Assembly (NCBI RefSeq): GCF_002631205.1
Contig: NZ_PDLO01000001.1
Coordinates: 992,001 to 1,056,000 of the forward strand
Length of the DNA: 64,000 bases
Direction of reading: 5' to 3'
Source: Neolewinella marina
GTDB taxonomy: Bacteria; Bacteroidota; Bacteroidia; Chitinophagales; Saprospiraceae
In this document: positions 16,258 to 24,802 of the stretch, piece after piece
Position numbering within the stretch: the stretch's first letter is position 1
Layout of the letters: the number at the start of each line of letters is the position of its first letter
Notes under the pieces: model-generated
Database searches by the model: none
What the model saw: only the letters and a program-made list of their open reading frames with translations
What the model was told of the DNA's origin: nothing
Program-made: the position numbers and the translations under genes

Positions 16258-18489
16258 CTACCGCAGGACGATCCGTACGGCAGCCGTACCGGCGGTGGCC
16301 TCTACCTGCAGCAGATAGATCCCGGCGGGGAGACCCGACAGGTCCGCTGAGTACTCCCGCAGCCCGGGGACCGTAAACTCCCTCACCACCTGCCCTACTC
16401 CGCTGATCACCCGGATATGTTGCACCCGCGACCCCGGCAAACCACCGAGGCGAACGAAAGTGGTCGCGGGATTGGGAAAGGCGCTGAGCGGGAAGTCCGC
16501 CGCCCCGGGAAATGCCGTCCCCGTCGTCGGCTCCCCGGCGGGCAGGTCGGAGCGGTAATAGGACAAGCCCCCCCGCTCGTTGCCCAGCACGAAGTCCAGC
16601 AATCCGTCACCGTCCAGGTTGCCCACGGCGGGCACTGAGAAGCTGCCCACGTCAACCGCGGCTACGGTATCCTCCAGTTCCGTAAAGGGCTGGGTATAAT
16701 CGGTAAAGGAGTAGGCCTCCAGCGTCCCGGCCCGGTTGCCCGTCACCAGCAGAAAGCGGTCGGGATAGGTGATCACCACCGGACTGGGGTAGCCCGTAGA
16801 GAATCCAGGACGGTTGGTATTGATGCCGCCGAGCTGCAGGGCGTTGCCCGGGGCTCCGGTATCCGGGTCGTACCGGGGGGCAGTGGGTGTGCCTACGTTA
16901 CGGTAAAAGCGGATGCGGCCGTCGTAGCCCCCTACCACCAGGTCGGGCAGACCGTCGCGGTCGAGATCCGCGATGTCCGGAACGGCCATCTGCCCGGCGT
17001 CCAGCCCCATATAGCTAAAAACCGGCTCGTCGAAAGTGGCAGGCCGTCCGGCTCCCGCGGTGTTTTCCAGGTAGATGAGTTGACCGCTGCGTTCGCCGAC
17101 GATGGCATCCTGGTCACCGTCACCGTCCAGGTCGCCGAAGGTGGCGGTGAAAGCGGAGGTGGTGGACTGGAAGCGGCTCAGGCGGAGGTAATCATCGTCG
17201 GCCAGCACAAAGGCCGCCGGGCCGCCGGGGGGCGTCACGTTGCGGATGAGGCGCAGCCGGCTGTTGATGCGGCCGTCCGGGCTGTAGTTCTCGGTATTGC
17301 CGACCACTATATCCGGTCGGCCGTCGGCGTCGTAATCGAAGATGGCCGGGCGACTGCCGCTCCCGAAATCCAGGCTCTGGCGTACGAGGAGCTGGCTGTC
17401 GCGAAAGGCGAACTCCGGGGCCGCGTCCGTCCCCCGGTTGCGGTAGTACCAGCCTACGTTCACGTCCTCGGCGTTCAGCGTCTGGCTGGGGCTGGCCACC
17501 AGGTCTTTCACGCCGTCCTGGTCGATGTCCAGGTGGTAGGCGCCGGGGAAGAAGGGGATTTCGGCCACGGTGCCGTCGGAGTTCCAGGTGGGGTCCTGGC
17601 GGCTGATGTAGGCCTCTTCCCGGCTGCCGGTATTGCGTCCGAGCACCAGGTATTCAAAGGAAATATCTCCGAGCATGATGTCCTTCAGCCCGTCGCCGTC
17701 GTAGTCCAGCGTCAGCACCGTAGAGCCCGAGTGGCGTGGTTCGACGGGTAGTCCGGGCCGTTGGCTGCGGGCGCATTCCCCCGGGGCGGCGGCCAGGTCC
17801 AGGGCGGAGGTGAGGCCGCTTTCAAAGAAGCCGCCCCAGCATTCGTCTTCGAGGGTGAAGAGCAGGGTATCGCGGCCGAAACCCCGCTCCACGCTCTGGT
17901 TGCGGAAATATTCGACGTAGCCCCCCGCCACGCTGAAGGTGAGGATATCCAGGTCGCCGTCGCCGTCCAGGTCGTCGATGGCCGGATAGTCGATCGAGGT
18001 AATGAAGATGGGTACCGTGCCATTACCGAAGGGATAGCGCAGGCCGGCGTAGTCCGGTACGGGACCGAAGGTGAGCCATCCCTCCCCCGAGCGGAAGCCG
18101 CGGTATATCCTCAGCCCATCGGAGGAGGCGGCGTAGGTGAACAGGTCGTCGATTCCGTCGCCGTCGTAATCGCGCAGGATGACCCAGGCGTGGAGGTCGG
18201 TGGGGAAGCCCGCGGTGAGTTCCGGGGCGGGCCGGTAGTTGCCGCTGCCGTCGCCGCGCAGCGCGATCTGGGCATCGCCGGCCCGGTCGAAGAGGTAGAG
18301 GTCCTGGAGTCCGTCGCCGTCCAGGTCGGTGGCCATCCACTGGGGGGCGTTCAGTCCGCCCATCCAGGCCAGGGGCAGGGGCTCGCCGTCGGCCCCGGTA
18401 GCGGTGGGCTGGGCGGGCTGCAGGGCAAACTGGGCCGCCAGGAATCGGCAGAACATCAGCAGTACGGCAAGCAGGGCGGGTCGGATCAT
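16258..18489 (-). CDS. Secreted FG-GAP/VCBS-repeat protein with T9SS sorting domain
   Basis: The 743-residue protein has a signal peptide (MIRPALLAVLLMFCRFLAAQ) and many repeats of the FG-GAP/VCBS type, each with a calcium-binding D-x-D-G-D-G-x-x-D loop, such as DLDGDGLQDLYLFD, DYDGDGIDDLF and DLDRDGLPDLVVGG. These repeats build integrin-like beta propellers. The C-terminal 80 residues (FPLSAFPNPATTFVRLGG...LPAGIYLLQVEA) are a T9SS type A sorting domain. The protein is therefore exported to the cell surface and is likely adhesive or ligand-binding. No catalytic domain is visible. ATG 18489 opens the signal peptide. Confidence 0.88.
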   Translation of the reverse strand: MIRPALLAVLLMFCRFLAAQFALQPAQPTATGADGEPLPLAWMGGLNAPQWMATDLDGDGLQDLYLFDRAGDAQIALRGDGSGNYRPAPELTAGFPTDLHAWVILRDYDGDGIDDLFTYAASSDGLRIYRGFRSGEGWLTFGPVPDYAGLRYPFGNGTVPIFITSIDYPAIDDLDGDGDLDILTFSVAGGYVEYFRNQSVERGFGRDTLLFTLEDECWGGFFESGLTSALDLAAAPGECARSQRPGLPVEPRHSGSTVLTLDYDGDGLKDIMLGDISFEYLVLGRNTGSREEAYISRQDPTWNSDGTVAEIPFFPGAYHLDIDQDGVKDLVASPSQTLNAEDVNVGWYYRNRGTDAAPEFAFRDSQLLVRQSLDFGSGSRPAIFDYDADGRPDIVVGNTENYSPDGRINSRLRLIRNVTPPGGPAAFVLADDDYLRLSRFQSTTSAFTATFGDLDGDGDQDAIVGERSGQLIYLENTAGAGRPATFDEPVFSYMGLDAGQMAVPDIADLDRDGLPDLVVGGYDGRIRFYRNVGTPTAPRYDPDTGAPGNALQLGGINTNRPGFSTGYPSPVVITYPDRFLLVTGNRAGTLEAYSFTDYTQPFTELEDTVAAVDVGSFSVPAVGNLDGDGLLDFVLGNERGGLSYYRSDLPAGEPTTGTAFPGAADFPLSAFPNPATTFVRLGGLPGSRVQHIRVISGVGQVVREFTVPGLREYSADLSGLPAGIYLLQVEATAGTAAVRIVLR

Positions 18490-18608
18490 GGGGCAATGGC
18501 TTGACCAAGGTACGCCGGTACCCGGGGAATGTTTGTCGCTCCCCATCGTTCAGCCCGGTTTAGGCGGTAGGGGGTGGCCGGCGTATATTGGCCCGTCAAG
18601 ATTTCCGT

Positions 18609-20561
18609 ATGCCCGCCCCGACCCGCCTTATTCTCCTCCTGCTGTTCAGTCTTTTTACCGCCAGCGGGCTCGACGCCCAGTATCGCGTAAGTGCACGGGA
18701 AGGCGGATTATTCGTAGAGGGCGCGGACGCAGGTGCCACTTTCACGGTGAACGGCGATACGGTAGCGGCCAGCCCCGCCGGCAGCGGATTGTTGCTCTCC
18801 GTGGAGCCCGGCATCCAGCTGGTCCACTCGGGCGAACAGACTGAACTCTACCACCTCAGCCCCGCCGAGGGCCCGGATCAGCTGCGGCGGATTCCCCTCT
18901 GGCTGTCGATCCTGCCCCCCCTGATCGCCATCGGGCTGGCCCTGATCTTCAAGGAGGTCATCATTTCCCTCTTCGCGGGCATCTGGGTAGGTGCCTTCAT
19001 TGCGGGCGGACTGCGGTTCGAATTTTTCCTGGGGGTCATCAAGTCACTGTTGGCTACCATTGATACCTACATCATCGAATCCCTGAACGACAGCGGCCAC
19101 CTCTCGGTGCTGGTCTTCAGCCTCATGATCGGCGGCATGGTGGCCGTCATCAGCCGCAACGGCGGCATGGCCGGGGTGGTACACCGGATGTCGAAATACG
19201 CCACCAATCCCCGCCGCGGACAGTTCGTGACCTGGCTGCTGGGCGTGGCCATTTTCTTCGACGACTACGCGAATACCCTGATCGTGGGCAACACGATGCG
19301 GTCGGTCACCGACAAATTCCGCATCAGCCGGGAGAAACTGGCCTACATCGTCGACTCCACCGCCGCTCCCGTTGCTTCGGTGGCCTTCATCACCACCTGG
19401 ATCGGCGCCGAGCTGGGCTATATCGGCGACGGCATCGAGCAGGTGCCCCACTTTGCCGACAGTACCCCCTACGCGGTATTCATCGAGTCGCTGAAGTACA
19501 GCTTCTACCCAATCCTTACCCTGGCCTTCATCCTCTACCTCATTTACCAGCGCCGCGATTTCGGACCGATGCTGACCGCCGAAACGCGGGCGCGCACCAC
19601 GGGGGTCGTCAAGGCCCGGGGCGCGGAAGAGAGCGCCGGGGGCGAGCAGGAGGACCTGGATCCCATCCCGGGTGCTCCGCTGCGTGCCCGGAATGCCGCC
19701 ATTCCCGTGCTGACGGTGATCGTCATGACCATCATCGGCTTGCTGGACACCGGTCTGGGCAGCCTCCAGCAGGGGCTCGCCAATCCACCCGCCACCGGCG
19801 ACTGGGGCGCGGTGTGGGGCGCGCTGGAAGGGGGCTTCTTCGTAAACTTGGGGCTCGTCATCGGGGCCGCCGACAGCTACGTGGCCCTGCTCTGGGCCAG
19901 CATGAGCGGCGTAATCGTGGCCATGGTCCTGACCATCGGCCAGAAGATCATGAACGTGGAAGAGACGATTGGATCCCTCACGGCCGGCTTCAAGGCCATG
20001 TTCTCCGCGGTGATGATCCTCACCCTCGCCTGGGCTCTGGCCCTCACCACCGAGCAACTACACACGGCTACCTTCCTGGTGGAGCTGCTGGGCGATGCCC
20101 TGAACCCCTACTTCCTCCAGCCGGTGATCTTCGTCCTGGCGGCCCTCATCAGTTTCTCTACCGGCTCCAGCTGGAGCACGATGGCGATCCTCTACCCCAT
20201 TGCCATTCCGCTGACCTGGACGGTCGCCATGATGTCCGGTTGGGAAGAGGCCGCCGCGGCGGGACTGTTCTATAACGTGATCAGCACGGTGCTGGCCGCC
20301 AGTGTACTGGGTGACCACTGCTCCCCCATTTCCGACACCACCATCCTGTCCAGCCTGGCTTCCGACTGCAACCACATTGACCACGTACGGACGCAGTTGC
20401 CCTACGCCCTGACGGTGGGTGCGGTAGCCCTCCTCTGCGGTTTCCTTTCCACGGTGCTCGGCGGCGGGTGGCTGGTGTGCCTTTCGCTGATGGCCGCGGG
20501 GCTCATCGTGCTGTGGTTCGTGGTCCGCACCTTCGGGCAGACAATGGAGATGGACCTTTAA
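18609..20561 (+). CDS. NhaC-family Na+/H+ antiporter with N-terminal signal peptide and periplasmic domain
   Basis: The 650-residue protein ends in an antiporter domain of the NhaC type with about 11-12 transmembrane helices. Diagnostic motifs are FFDDYANTLIVGNTMRSVTDKF, STAAPVASVAFITTWIGAE and GDHCSPISDTTILSSLAS. It should exchange Na+ for H+, or organic acids as in some NhaC relatives. Unusually, it begins with a cleavable-looking signal (LILLLLFSLFTASGLDAQ) and about 70 residues of small beta-rich sequence (residues 25-95) before the first transmembrane helix. The ATG at 18609 was preferred to an upstream TTG. Its stop overlaps the convergent glycosyltransferase stop in a shared TTAA. Confidence 0.87.
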   Translation: MPAPTRLILLLLFSLFTASGLDAQYRVSAREGGLFVEGADAGATFTVNGDTVAASPAGSGLLLSVEPGIQLVHSGEQTELYHLSPAEGPDQLRRIPLWLSILPPLIAIGLALIFKEVIISLFAGIWVGAFIAGGLRFEFFLGVIKSLLATIDTYIIESLNDSGHLSVLVFSLMIGGMVAVISRNGGMAGVVHRMSKYATNPRRGQFVTWLLGVAIFFDDYANTLIVGNTMRSVTDKFRISREKLAYIVDSTAAPVASVAFITTWIGAELGYIGDGIEQVPHFADSTPYAVFIESLKYSFYPILTLAFILYLIYQRRDFGPMLTAETRARTTGVVKARGAEESAGGEQEDLDPIPGAPLRARNAAIPVLTVIVMTIIGLLDTGLGSLQQGLANPPATGDWGAVWGALEGGFFVNLGLVIGAADSYVALLWASMSGVIVAMVLTIGQKIMNVEETIGSLTAGFKAMFSAVMILTLAWALALTTEQLHTATFLVELLGDALNPYFLQPVIFVLAALISFSTGSSWSTMAILYPIAIPLTWTVAMMSGWEEAAAAGLFYNVISTVLAASVLGDHCSPISDTTILSSLASDCNHIDHVRTQLPYALTVGAVALLCGFLSTVLGGGWLVCLSLMAAGLIVLWFVVRTFGQTMEMDL

Positions 20562-22057
20562 TTTTCCTCCGGGCTGCGGATGCGGTAGACGTGGATGTCG
20601 CCGGCTTCCAGCAGCAGGGTATCGAGCCGCGTCTGCACGGCGGAATCCTGGTCGAACTTGCGGCTGTTGGAGTAGAGGTAGTTCACCCCCCGGTTGCGGT
20701 GGAGGTCATCTATCCATTCCGGTTGCAGGTGGTTGCTGTGGAACACGTAGCCCCGTTTGCGAATCAGCCAGGTAAAGATGTGGGCGGAGATGTCGTTCAG
20801 GGCGATCACCTTTTCGTCGTCGTCCACGGCGGCCTGCAGCGCCTCTTGGTGGCGGTAGGCGTCCTGCATCACGTTGTAGTAGGCTCCGGTCTCCGCCGCC
20901 CAGAGGGGTTGCCGCAGTTGGTAGGCATACCAGGGGGCGGCGAGCACGGCGGCCCCGACCAATACGGCACCCGCGCCCCGCGCCCGCGTCCCGGAAGTCC
21001 ATTGCCAGATGCGCCCCGCACCGGCCGTCACGACAATGTAGAGCCACGGCAGGAGGGGCAGCAGGTAGTAGTCGTGGACTACGGTGATGGTATTCCACTG
21101 CAGGGCGACGTAGACGAGGGTGACCCCGGCCAGCGCCCAGACGTACCGCGCATACGGCACCGGCGTCCGTCGCGTGGCCGGCCAGAGGATACCGAGCAGC
21201 AGCAGGCCCCACATGGGCGGGGAGAGCAGGTCGTAAGGGATGTACTGCTCCAGGAAGAAATCGAGGATCTTCAGGTTTTCCTCCCGGCTGTTGGCGCTGC
21301 CGAAGATGCCGTAGAGTACGGGATTGCTGCCCCAGCCCGGCATGACCCAGCGGTACCAGAGCACGGCCGGCACGATGAACAGCAGGTGCAGGCCGGCGAA
21401 GGCCATCGCCCGCCGCCGCCGGCCCGGTTGCCACACCCGGCCCAGGGTGTATACCACCCCGACGATGGCGAACATGGCGAAGGGGAGCTTGGCCAGGGTG
21501 GCTAGGAGGAGGAAAGAGACCGCCCCGAACAAACTGGTCCAGCGCTCGTCACGGAAGTAAGCGAAACAGCAGTAGAGGTACCAGATGCCGGCCGACAGCG
21601 CCAGCAGGTCGGGCAGCACGTTAACGGTGTAGAAGTAGAACAGGGGACAGAACTGCAACAGCACGGTGCCCACCAGGGAAATGCCCGGCGGGACGCCCTT
21701 GGTGCGCAGCAGGAGAAAAAACCCAGCCAGCCCGAAGACCCCCACCAGCCACACCACTACCCGAGCGACGAGGACGCTCTCCCCCACGGCCCGCTGCACC
21801 TGGGCGATGCTCCACTGGAGGACGGGAAACTCGTAGCGCAGCAGGTTGTCGTGGCTGCCGTTGAAGTGACTGACCCGCGTATTGCGGATGTCGTTGTCGT
21901 AGTGGAGGAAATTGCGGACGTTCCACATCGTCTGGCTCTGCCGCCAGTTGTGCCGCCCCTGGATTTCCAGGGGGAAAATGGTCCAGTGTAGTCCGATGCT
22001 GACCAGCAGGCTCAGCAGAAATCCGGCCAGCAGGGCGGGTCGTTGGGGCAGGCGCAT
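20558..22057 (-). CDS. ArnT/PMT-like (GT39/GT83-type) membrane glycosyltransferase
   Basis: The 499-residue protein has about 10-12 hydrophobic helices and an acidic loop after the first helix (EIQGRHNWRQSQTMWNVRNF), the layout of ArnT/PMT-type enzymes that use polyprenyl-phosphate sugars. H-x-W-R-Q-S-Q is a recurrent motif of one bacterial branch. The acceptor is unknown; lipid, lipopolysaccharide or protein are possible. It is the last gene of the leftward rsgA-methyltransferase-glycosyltransferase group but also has its own TACCTTTA element 4 nt before the ATG. Confidence 0.82.
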   Translation of the reverse strand: MRLPQRPALLAGFLLSLLVSIGLHWTIFPLEIQGRHNWRQSQTMWNVRNFLHYDNDIRNTRVSHFNGSHDNLLRYEFPVLQWSIAQVQRAVGESVLVARVVVWLVGVFGLAGFFLLLRTKGVPPGISLVGTVLLQFCPLFYFYTVNVLPDLLALSAGIWYLYCCFAYFRDERWTSLFGAVSFLLLATLAKLPFAMFAIVGVVYTLGRVWQPGRRRRAMAFAGLHLLFIVPAVLWYRWVMPGWGSNPVLYGIFGSANSREENLKILDFFLEQYIPYDLLSPPMWGLLLLGILWPATRRTPVPYARYVWALAGVTLVYVALQWNTITVVHDYYLLPLLPWLYIVVTAGAGRIWQWTSGTRARGAGAVLVGAAVLAAPWYAYQLRQPLWAAETGAYYNVMQDAYRHQEALQAAVDDDEKVIALNDISAHIFTWLIRKRGYVFHSNHLQPEWIDDLHRNRGVNYLYSNSRKFDQDSAVQTRLDTLLLEAGDIHVYRIRSPEEN

Positions 22058-22061
22058 ACGG

Positions 22062-22069
22062 TAAAGGTA
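22062..22069 (-). promoter_or_regulatory. -7 element of the membrane glycosyltransferase gene
   Basis: TACCTTTA on the minus strand is one base from TAnnTTTG and ends 4 nt before the ATG at 22057. It would give a leaderless mRNA separate from the upstream operon. Confidence 0.45.
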
Positions 22070-22087
22070 GCCACGGCGGCCGCTACC

Positions 22088-23011
22088 CTAACTGATGAGG
22101 TAGCCGTGGCTGACGGCCAGCTGCTCCGGGGGGTAGTTACCGATGTCGGGGTGCACCGCTACAGTGTGCAGGTCGGCCAGGCTGCCGGGGCGGACGTTCT
22201 CCTCCCGGACCGGGATGCCGAGCTCGGCGTACATGCGGCAGTAGTCCGGCCATCGCAACCGGTTCTGGGGCTGGATCTCGTTGTCGATCAGGGCCCACTG
22301 CCGGTGGCTGAACTGCAGGAAATTGTAGATCGTGATTCCCGGGTCGAGGTGGGCGAAATGGTCGGAGAGGTCCACGAAGTGGCTCATCACCCCCGTGGGC
22401 TTCACCACCCGCTTGAACTCGCGGAGAATGTCACGCAGCACCTCGGGGTAGACGTGCTCGAAGGTATTGTTGGAGCAGATGAGGTCGAAGCTGTCGTCGG
22501 CGAAGTCCAGGCGGGTGGCGTCCATGATGCGGGCTTCCAGCCGGAGGCGGGCGTTCACTTCGCGGACGGTATAGCGATCGGGGTCGCGGGCGATCTCGCG
22601 CAGGGCTTCCAGCCGGGTGGCGTCCACTTGGTCCAGGTAAGGCTGCAGCAGCCCCCGGTCGTGATAGTCCAGGATGCGGGTGAACGCCAGTAGCTGACGG
22701 TCGCGGCTCATCCAGTTGCGGATGTCGATGGACACGATACGGGAGAAGCCCGCCAGGTACAGCAGGGTCGGGACGATCGGGTACCAGCCGGTGCCCAGCT
22801 CCAGGGCGGTGGCCTGCCCGGGCGGCACGGTGCCGTACTTGCGGTAATAGGCCAGGTGGTCGCGGGCGGCTTCGAGTTTGTAGCCGAGGTGCTCGTCGGT
22901 GAGGGCCACGCCCCGGGTGACGTAGCGCTGGAAGAGAAAATTGACCCGTTCGCGCTGCGGCAGGAAGGAGATTGCCTTCTGAACCACGGCTTTCAGCCAC
23001 CACTTCGCCAT
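22088..23011 (-). CDS. SAM-dependent methyltransferase (class I)
   Basis: The 307-residue protein has the class I SAM-binding motifs: ALELGTGWYPIVPTLLYLAG (motif I), an acidic VSIDIRNWMS strand end, and SFDLICSNNTFEHVYPEVLRDILREFKRVVKPTGVMSHFVDLSDH (motifs II-III), typical of the methyltransferase-11 group. The ATG overlaps the last base of the rsgA stop (TAATG), so the two are translationally coupled. The 30-nt gap to the membrane glycosyltransferase suggests a cell-envelope glycan as substrate, but this is inference. Longer frames upstream run inside rsgA and are rejected. Confidence 0.85.
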   Translation of the reverse strand: MAKWWLKAVVQKAISFLPQRERVNFLFQRYVTRGVALTDEHLGYKLEAARDHLAYYRKYGTVPPGQATALELGTGWYPIVPTLLYLAGFSRIVSIDIRNWMSRDRQLLAFTRILDYHDRGLLQPYLDQVDATRLEALREIARDPDRYTVREVNARLRLEARIMDATRLDFADDSFDLICSNNTFEHVYPEVLRDILREFKRVVKPTGVMSHFVDLSDHFAHLDPGITIYNFLQFSHRQWALIDNEIQPQNRLRWPDYCRMYAELGIPVREENVRPGSLADLHTVAVHPDIGNYPPEQLAVSHGYLIS

Positions 23012-23985
23012 TACACCTTGCGTCTTTCCCAGTAGTTCTGGCTTTCCACCTCTTCGAGTACCTGGAGGTAGGAATAGTAGCGCAGGTCGGTGACCCGGTC
23101 GTCTCCCTCCTCCACCGATTCCTTGACGGCGCAGCCCGGCTCGGTGCGGTGGAGGCAGGACCCGCCGAAGCGGCAATCCTGGCTGACGGCGAAGATCTCC
23201 CGGAAGTTGTGGGCTACGTCCTGGGGCTTCAGGTAATTGAAGCCGAGGGTCTTGATGCCGGGGGTATCGATCAGTTCCCCGCCGAAGCTCAGCTGGAACA
23301 GTTCCGCGAAGGTGGTGGTATGCTGTCCCTTCCCGGTGTAGTCGGAGAGTTCGCCGGTGCGCAGGTCCAGGCCGGGCTCCACGGCGTTCACCAGGGTCGA
23401 TTTTCCTACCCCGCTCTGTCCGCTCAGCAGGCTCCGCTTGCCCTGCATGTGTTCCCTGAGTTCCTCGATGCCCTGTCCGGTTTGGGCGCTCACCAGCATG
23501 ACCGTATAGCCGATGTCGGTATAGATATCCCGGATGACGGCGAAGGTTTCCATCTCTTCCTCTTCGTAGCGGTCGGCCTTGTTCACCACGATGGTGGTGG
23601 GGATGCCGAAGGGCTCGGTCATGAGGAGGAAGCGGTCGATGAAGCCGAGTTTCACCCCCGGGTCAATGATGGTGGTGATGAGGATGGCCTGGTCTACGTT
23701 GCTGGCGATCAGGTGGAGATCGTGCTTGCGGCGGGGGCTCTGGCGGACGACGTAGTTCTGGCGGTCGGCAATGCCGCGGATGGCGCCGGTTTCCTCGTCG
23801 TTGTTGGTTTCCACCTCTACGGTGACCCGGTCGCCGACGGCAATGGGGTTCGTCAGGTTCAACTCATCGAGGCGGAACTTGCCGGCGACACGGCAACGCA
23901 GCTCCCGGTCCCCCTCGGGGGTGGGGGTATCGAGCCGGACATTGTACCAGCTGCCGGTGGATTTCGTGACGGTGCCTTCGATCAT
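23011..23985 (-). CDS. rsgA: Ribosome small subunit-dependent GTPase A
   Basis: The 324-residue protein is a circularly permuted GTPase that helps mature the 30S subunit. In order it has an N-terminal OB fold, G4 (NKAD, 135-138), G1 (GQSGVGKST, 189-197) and G3 (DTPG, 240-243), followed by the zinc knuckle C271-x5-C277-x-H279-x5-C285. All motifs are intact and the length is normal. It is the first gene of a leftward operon with a methyltransferase and a membrane glycosyltransferase. Confidence 0.96.
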   Translation of the reverse strand: MIEGTVTKSTGSWYNVRLDTPTPEGDRELRCRVAGKFRLDELNLTNPIAVGDRVTVEVETNNDEETGAIRGIADRQNYVVRQSPRRKHDLHLIASNVDQAILITTIIDPGVKLGFIDRFLLMTEPFGIPTTIVVNKADRYEEEEMETFAVIRDIYTDIGYTVMLVSAQTGQGIEELREHMQGKRSLLSGQSGVGKSTLVNAVEPGLDLRTGELSDYTGKGQHTTTFAELFQLSFGGELIDTPGIKTLGFNYLKPQDVAHNFREIFAVSQDCRFGGSCLHRTEPGCAVKESVEEGDDRVTDLRYYSYLQVLEEVESQNYWERRKV

Positions 23986-24138
23986 GTGAAGGTTAAAAGT
24001 CGGGAATAGATCCGAAAGTTGCCGCCGCGGTCAATTTCCGGAGGTAGACCGCAGCGGTGGCCGCGCTTGCCGTGCAAGGGTTATCTTAGGACTTCCGGTC
24101 CCCACCCCGACCCTTATCCACCCCTACAATTTACTTAC

Positions 24139-24618
24139 GTGAGCAAACTGCACCGCTATTCAATCAACACCCGCTGGACCGGCAACCGAGGCAGCGGCAC
24201 CCTGGACTACCGCGCGTATTCCCGGGACCACGTGATCCAGGCCCCGGAAAAATCCGCCGAGATTGAAGCCTCCAGCGATCCCGATTTCCGGGGCGACAAG
24301 CGGCGGTACAATCCGGAGGAGCTGTTCGTTTCCAGCCTCTCCTCCTGCCATATGCTCTGGTACCTCCACCTGGCGTCGGTCAACGGCGTGGTTGTACTGG
24401 ACTACGAGGACCGGGCGGAAGGGACCATGCTGGAGACCGACGGCGGCGCCGGACGATTTACGCAAGTGACCCTCCGGCCCCGGGTGCGCATCGCGGATCC
24501 CGCCAAGGTCGACCTGGCCAACCGCCTCCACGAGGAAGTGGGTCAGAAATGCTACATCGCCAATTCCGTCAAGGTCCCCCTCGCCTACGAACCGGAAACT
24601 ACGGCGGCCGACAACTGA
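24139..24618 (+). CDS. OsmC family peroxidase-like protein
   Basis: From the GTG at 24139 the protein has 159 residues, the usual OsmC/YhfA size. The two reactive cysteines are C70 in SSLSSCHMLWYLHLA and C138 in GQKCYIANS; the conserved glutamate is in NPEELF. OsmC proteins reduce organic hydroperoxides in the cytosol as dimers. The open frame extends upstream to 24019, but that part is proline- and arginine-rich with no family similarity, so the GTG is preferred. It stands alone ahead of the helicase gene. Confidence 0.88.
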   Translation: MSKLHRYSINTRWTGNRGSGTLDYRAYSRDHVIQAPEKSAEIEASSDPDFRGDKRRYNPEELFVSSLSSCHMLWYLHLASVNGVVVLDYEDRAEGTMLETDGGAGRFTQVTLRPRVRIADPAKVDLANRLHEEVGQKCYIANSVKVPLAYEPETTAADN

Positions 24619-24714
24619 TCGCGGCCCCGCCCGAAGAATAATGCCGTAATTTGCCGCCAGCCCCTCAAAACACAACACACTGTATAACAGTTACTTGCGA
24701 CAATACAGGCGTTC

Positions 24715-24746
24715 GTAAACGCTTATATTCGACTATATACGTTTAC
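24715..24746 (+). promoter_or_regulatory. Inverted repeat overlapping the putative helicase promoter
   Basis: GTAAACG (24715-24721) and CGTTTAC (24740-24746) are perfect inverted arms 18 bp apart in an AT-rich patch. TACGTTTA at 24738-24745 could be a -7 element (TAnnTTTG with a final A), so the repeat may be an operator. A small CTGTATAACAG hairpin lies just upstream (24680-24690). Confidence 0.45.
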
Positions 24747-24802
24747 AGACGTGGCAGCTGCGCCCCGCCGCCCTTACTTGCGGTCCAAACAATCCCCACC
24801 CC

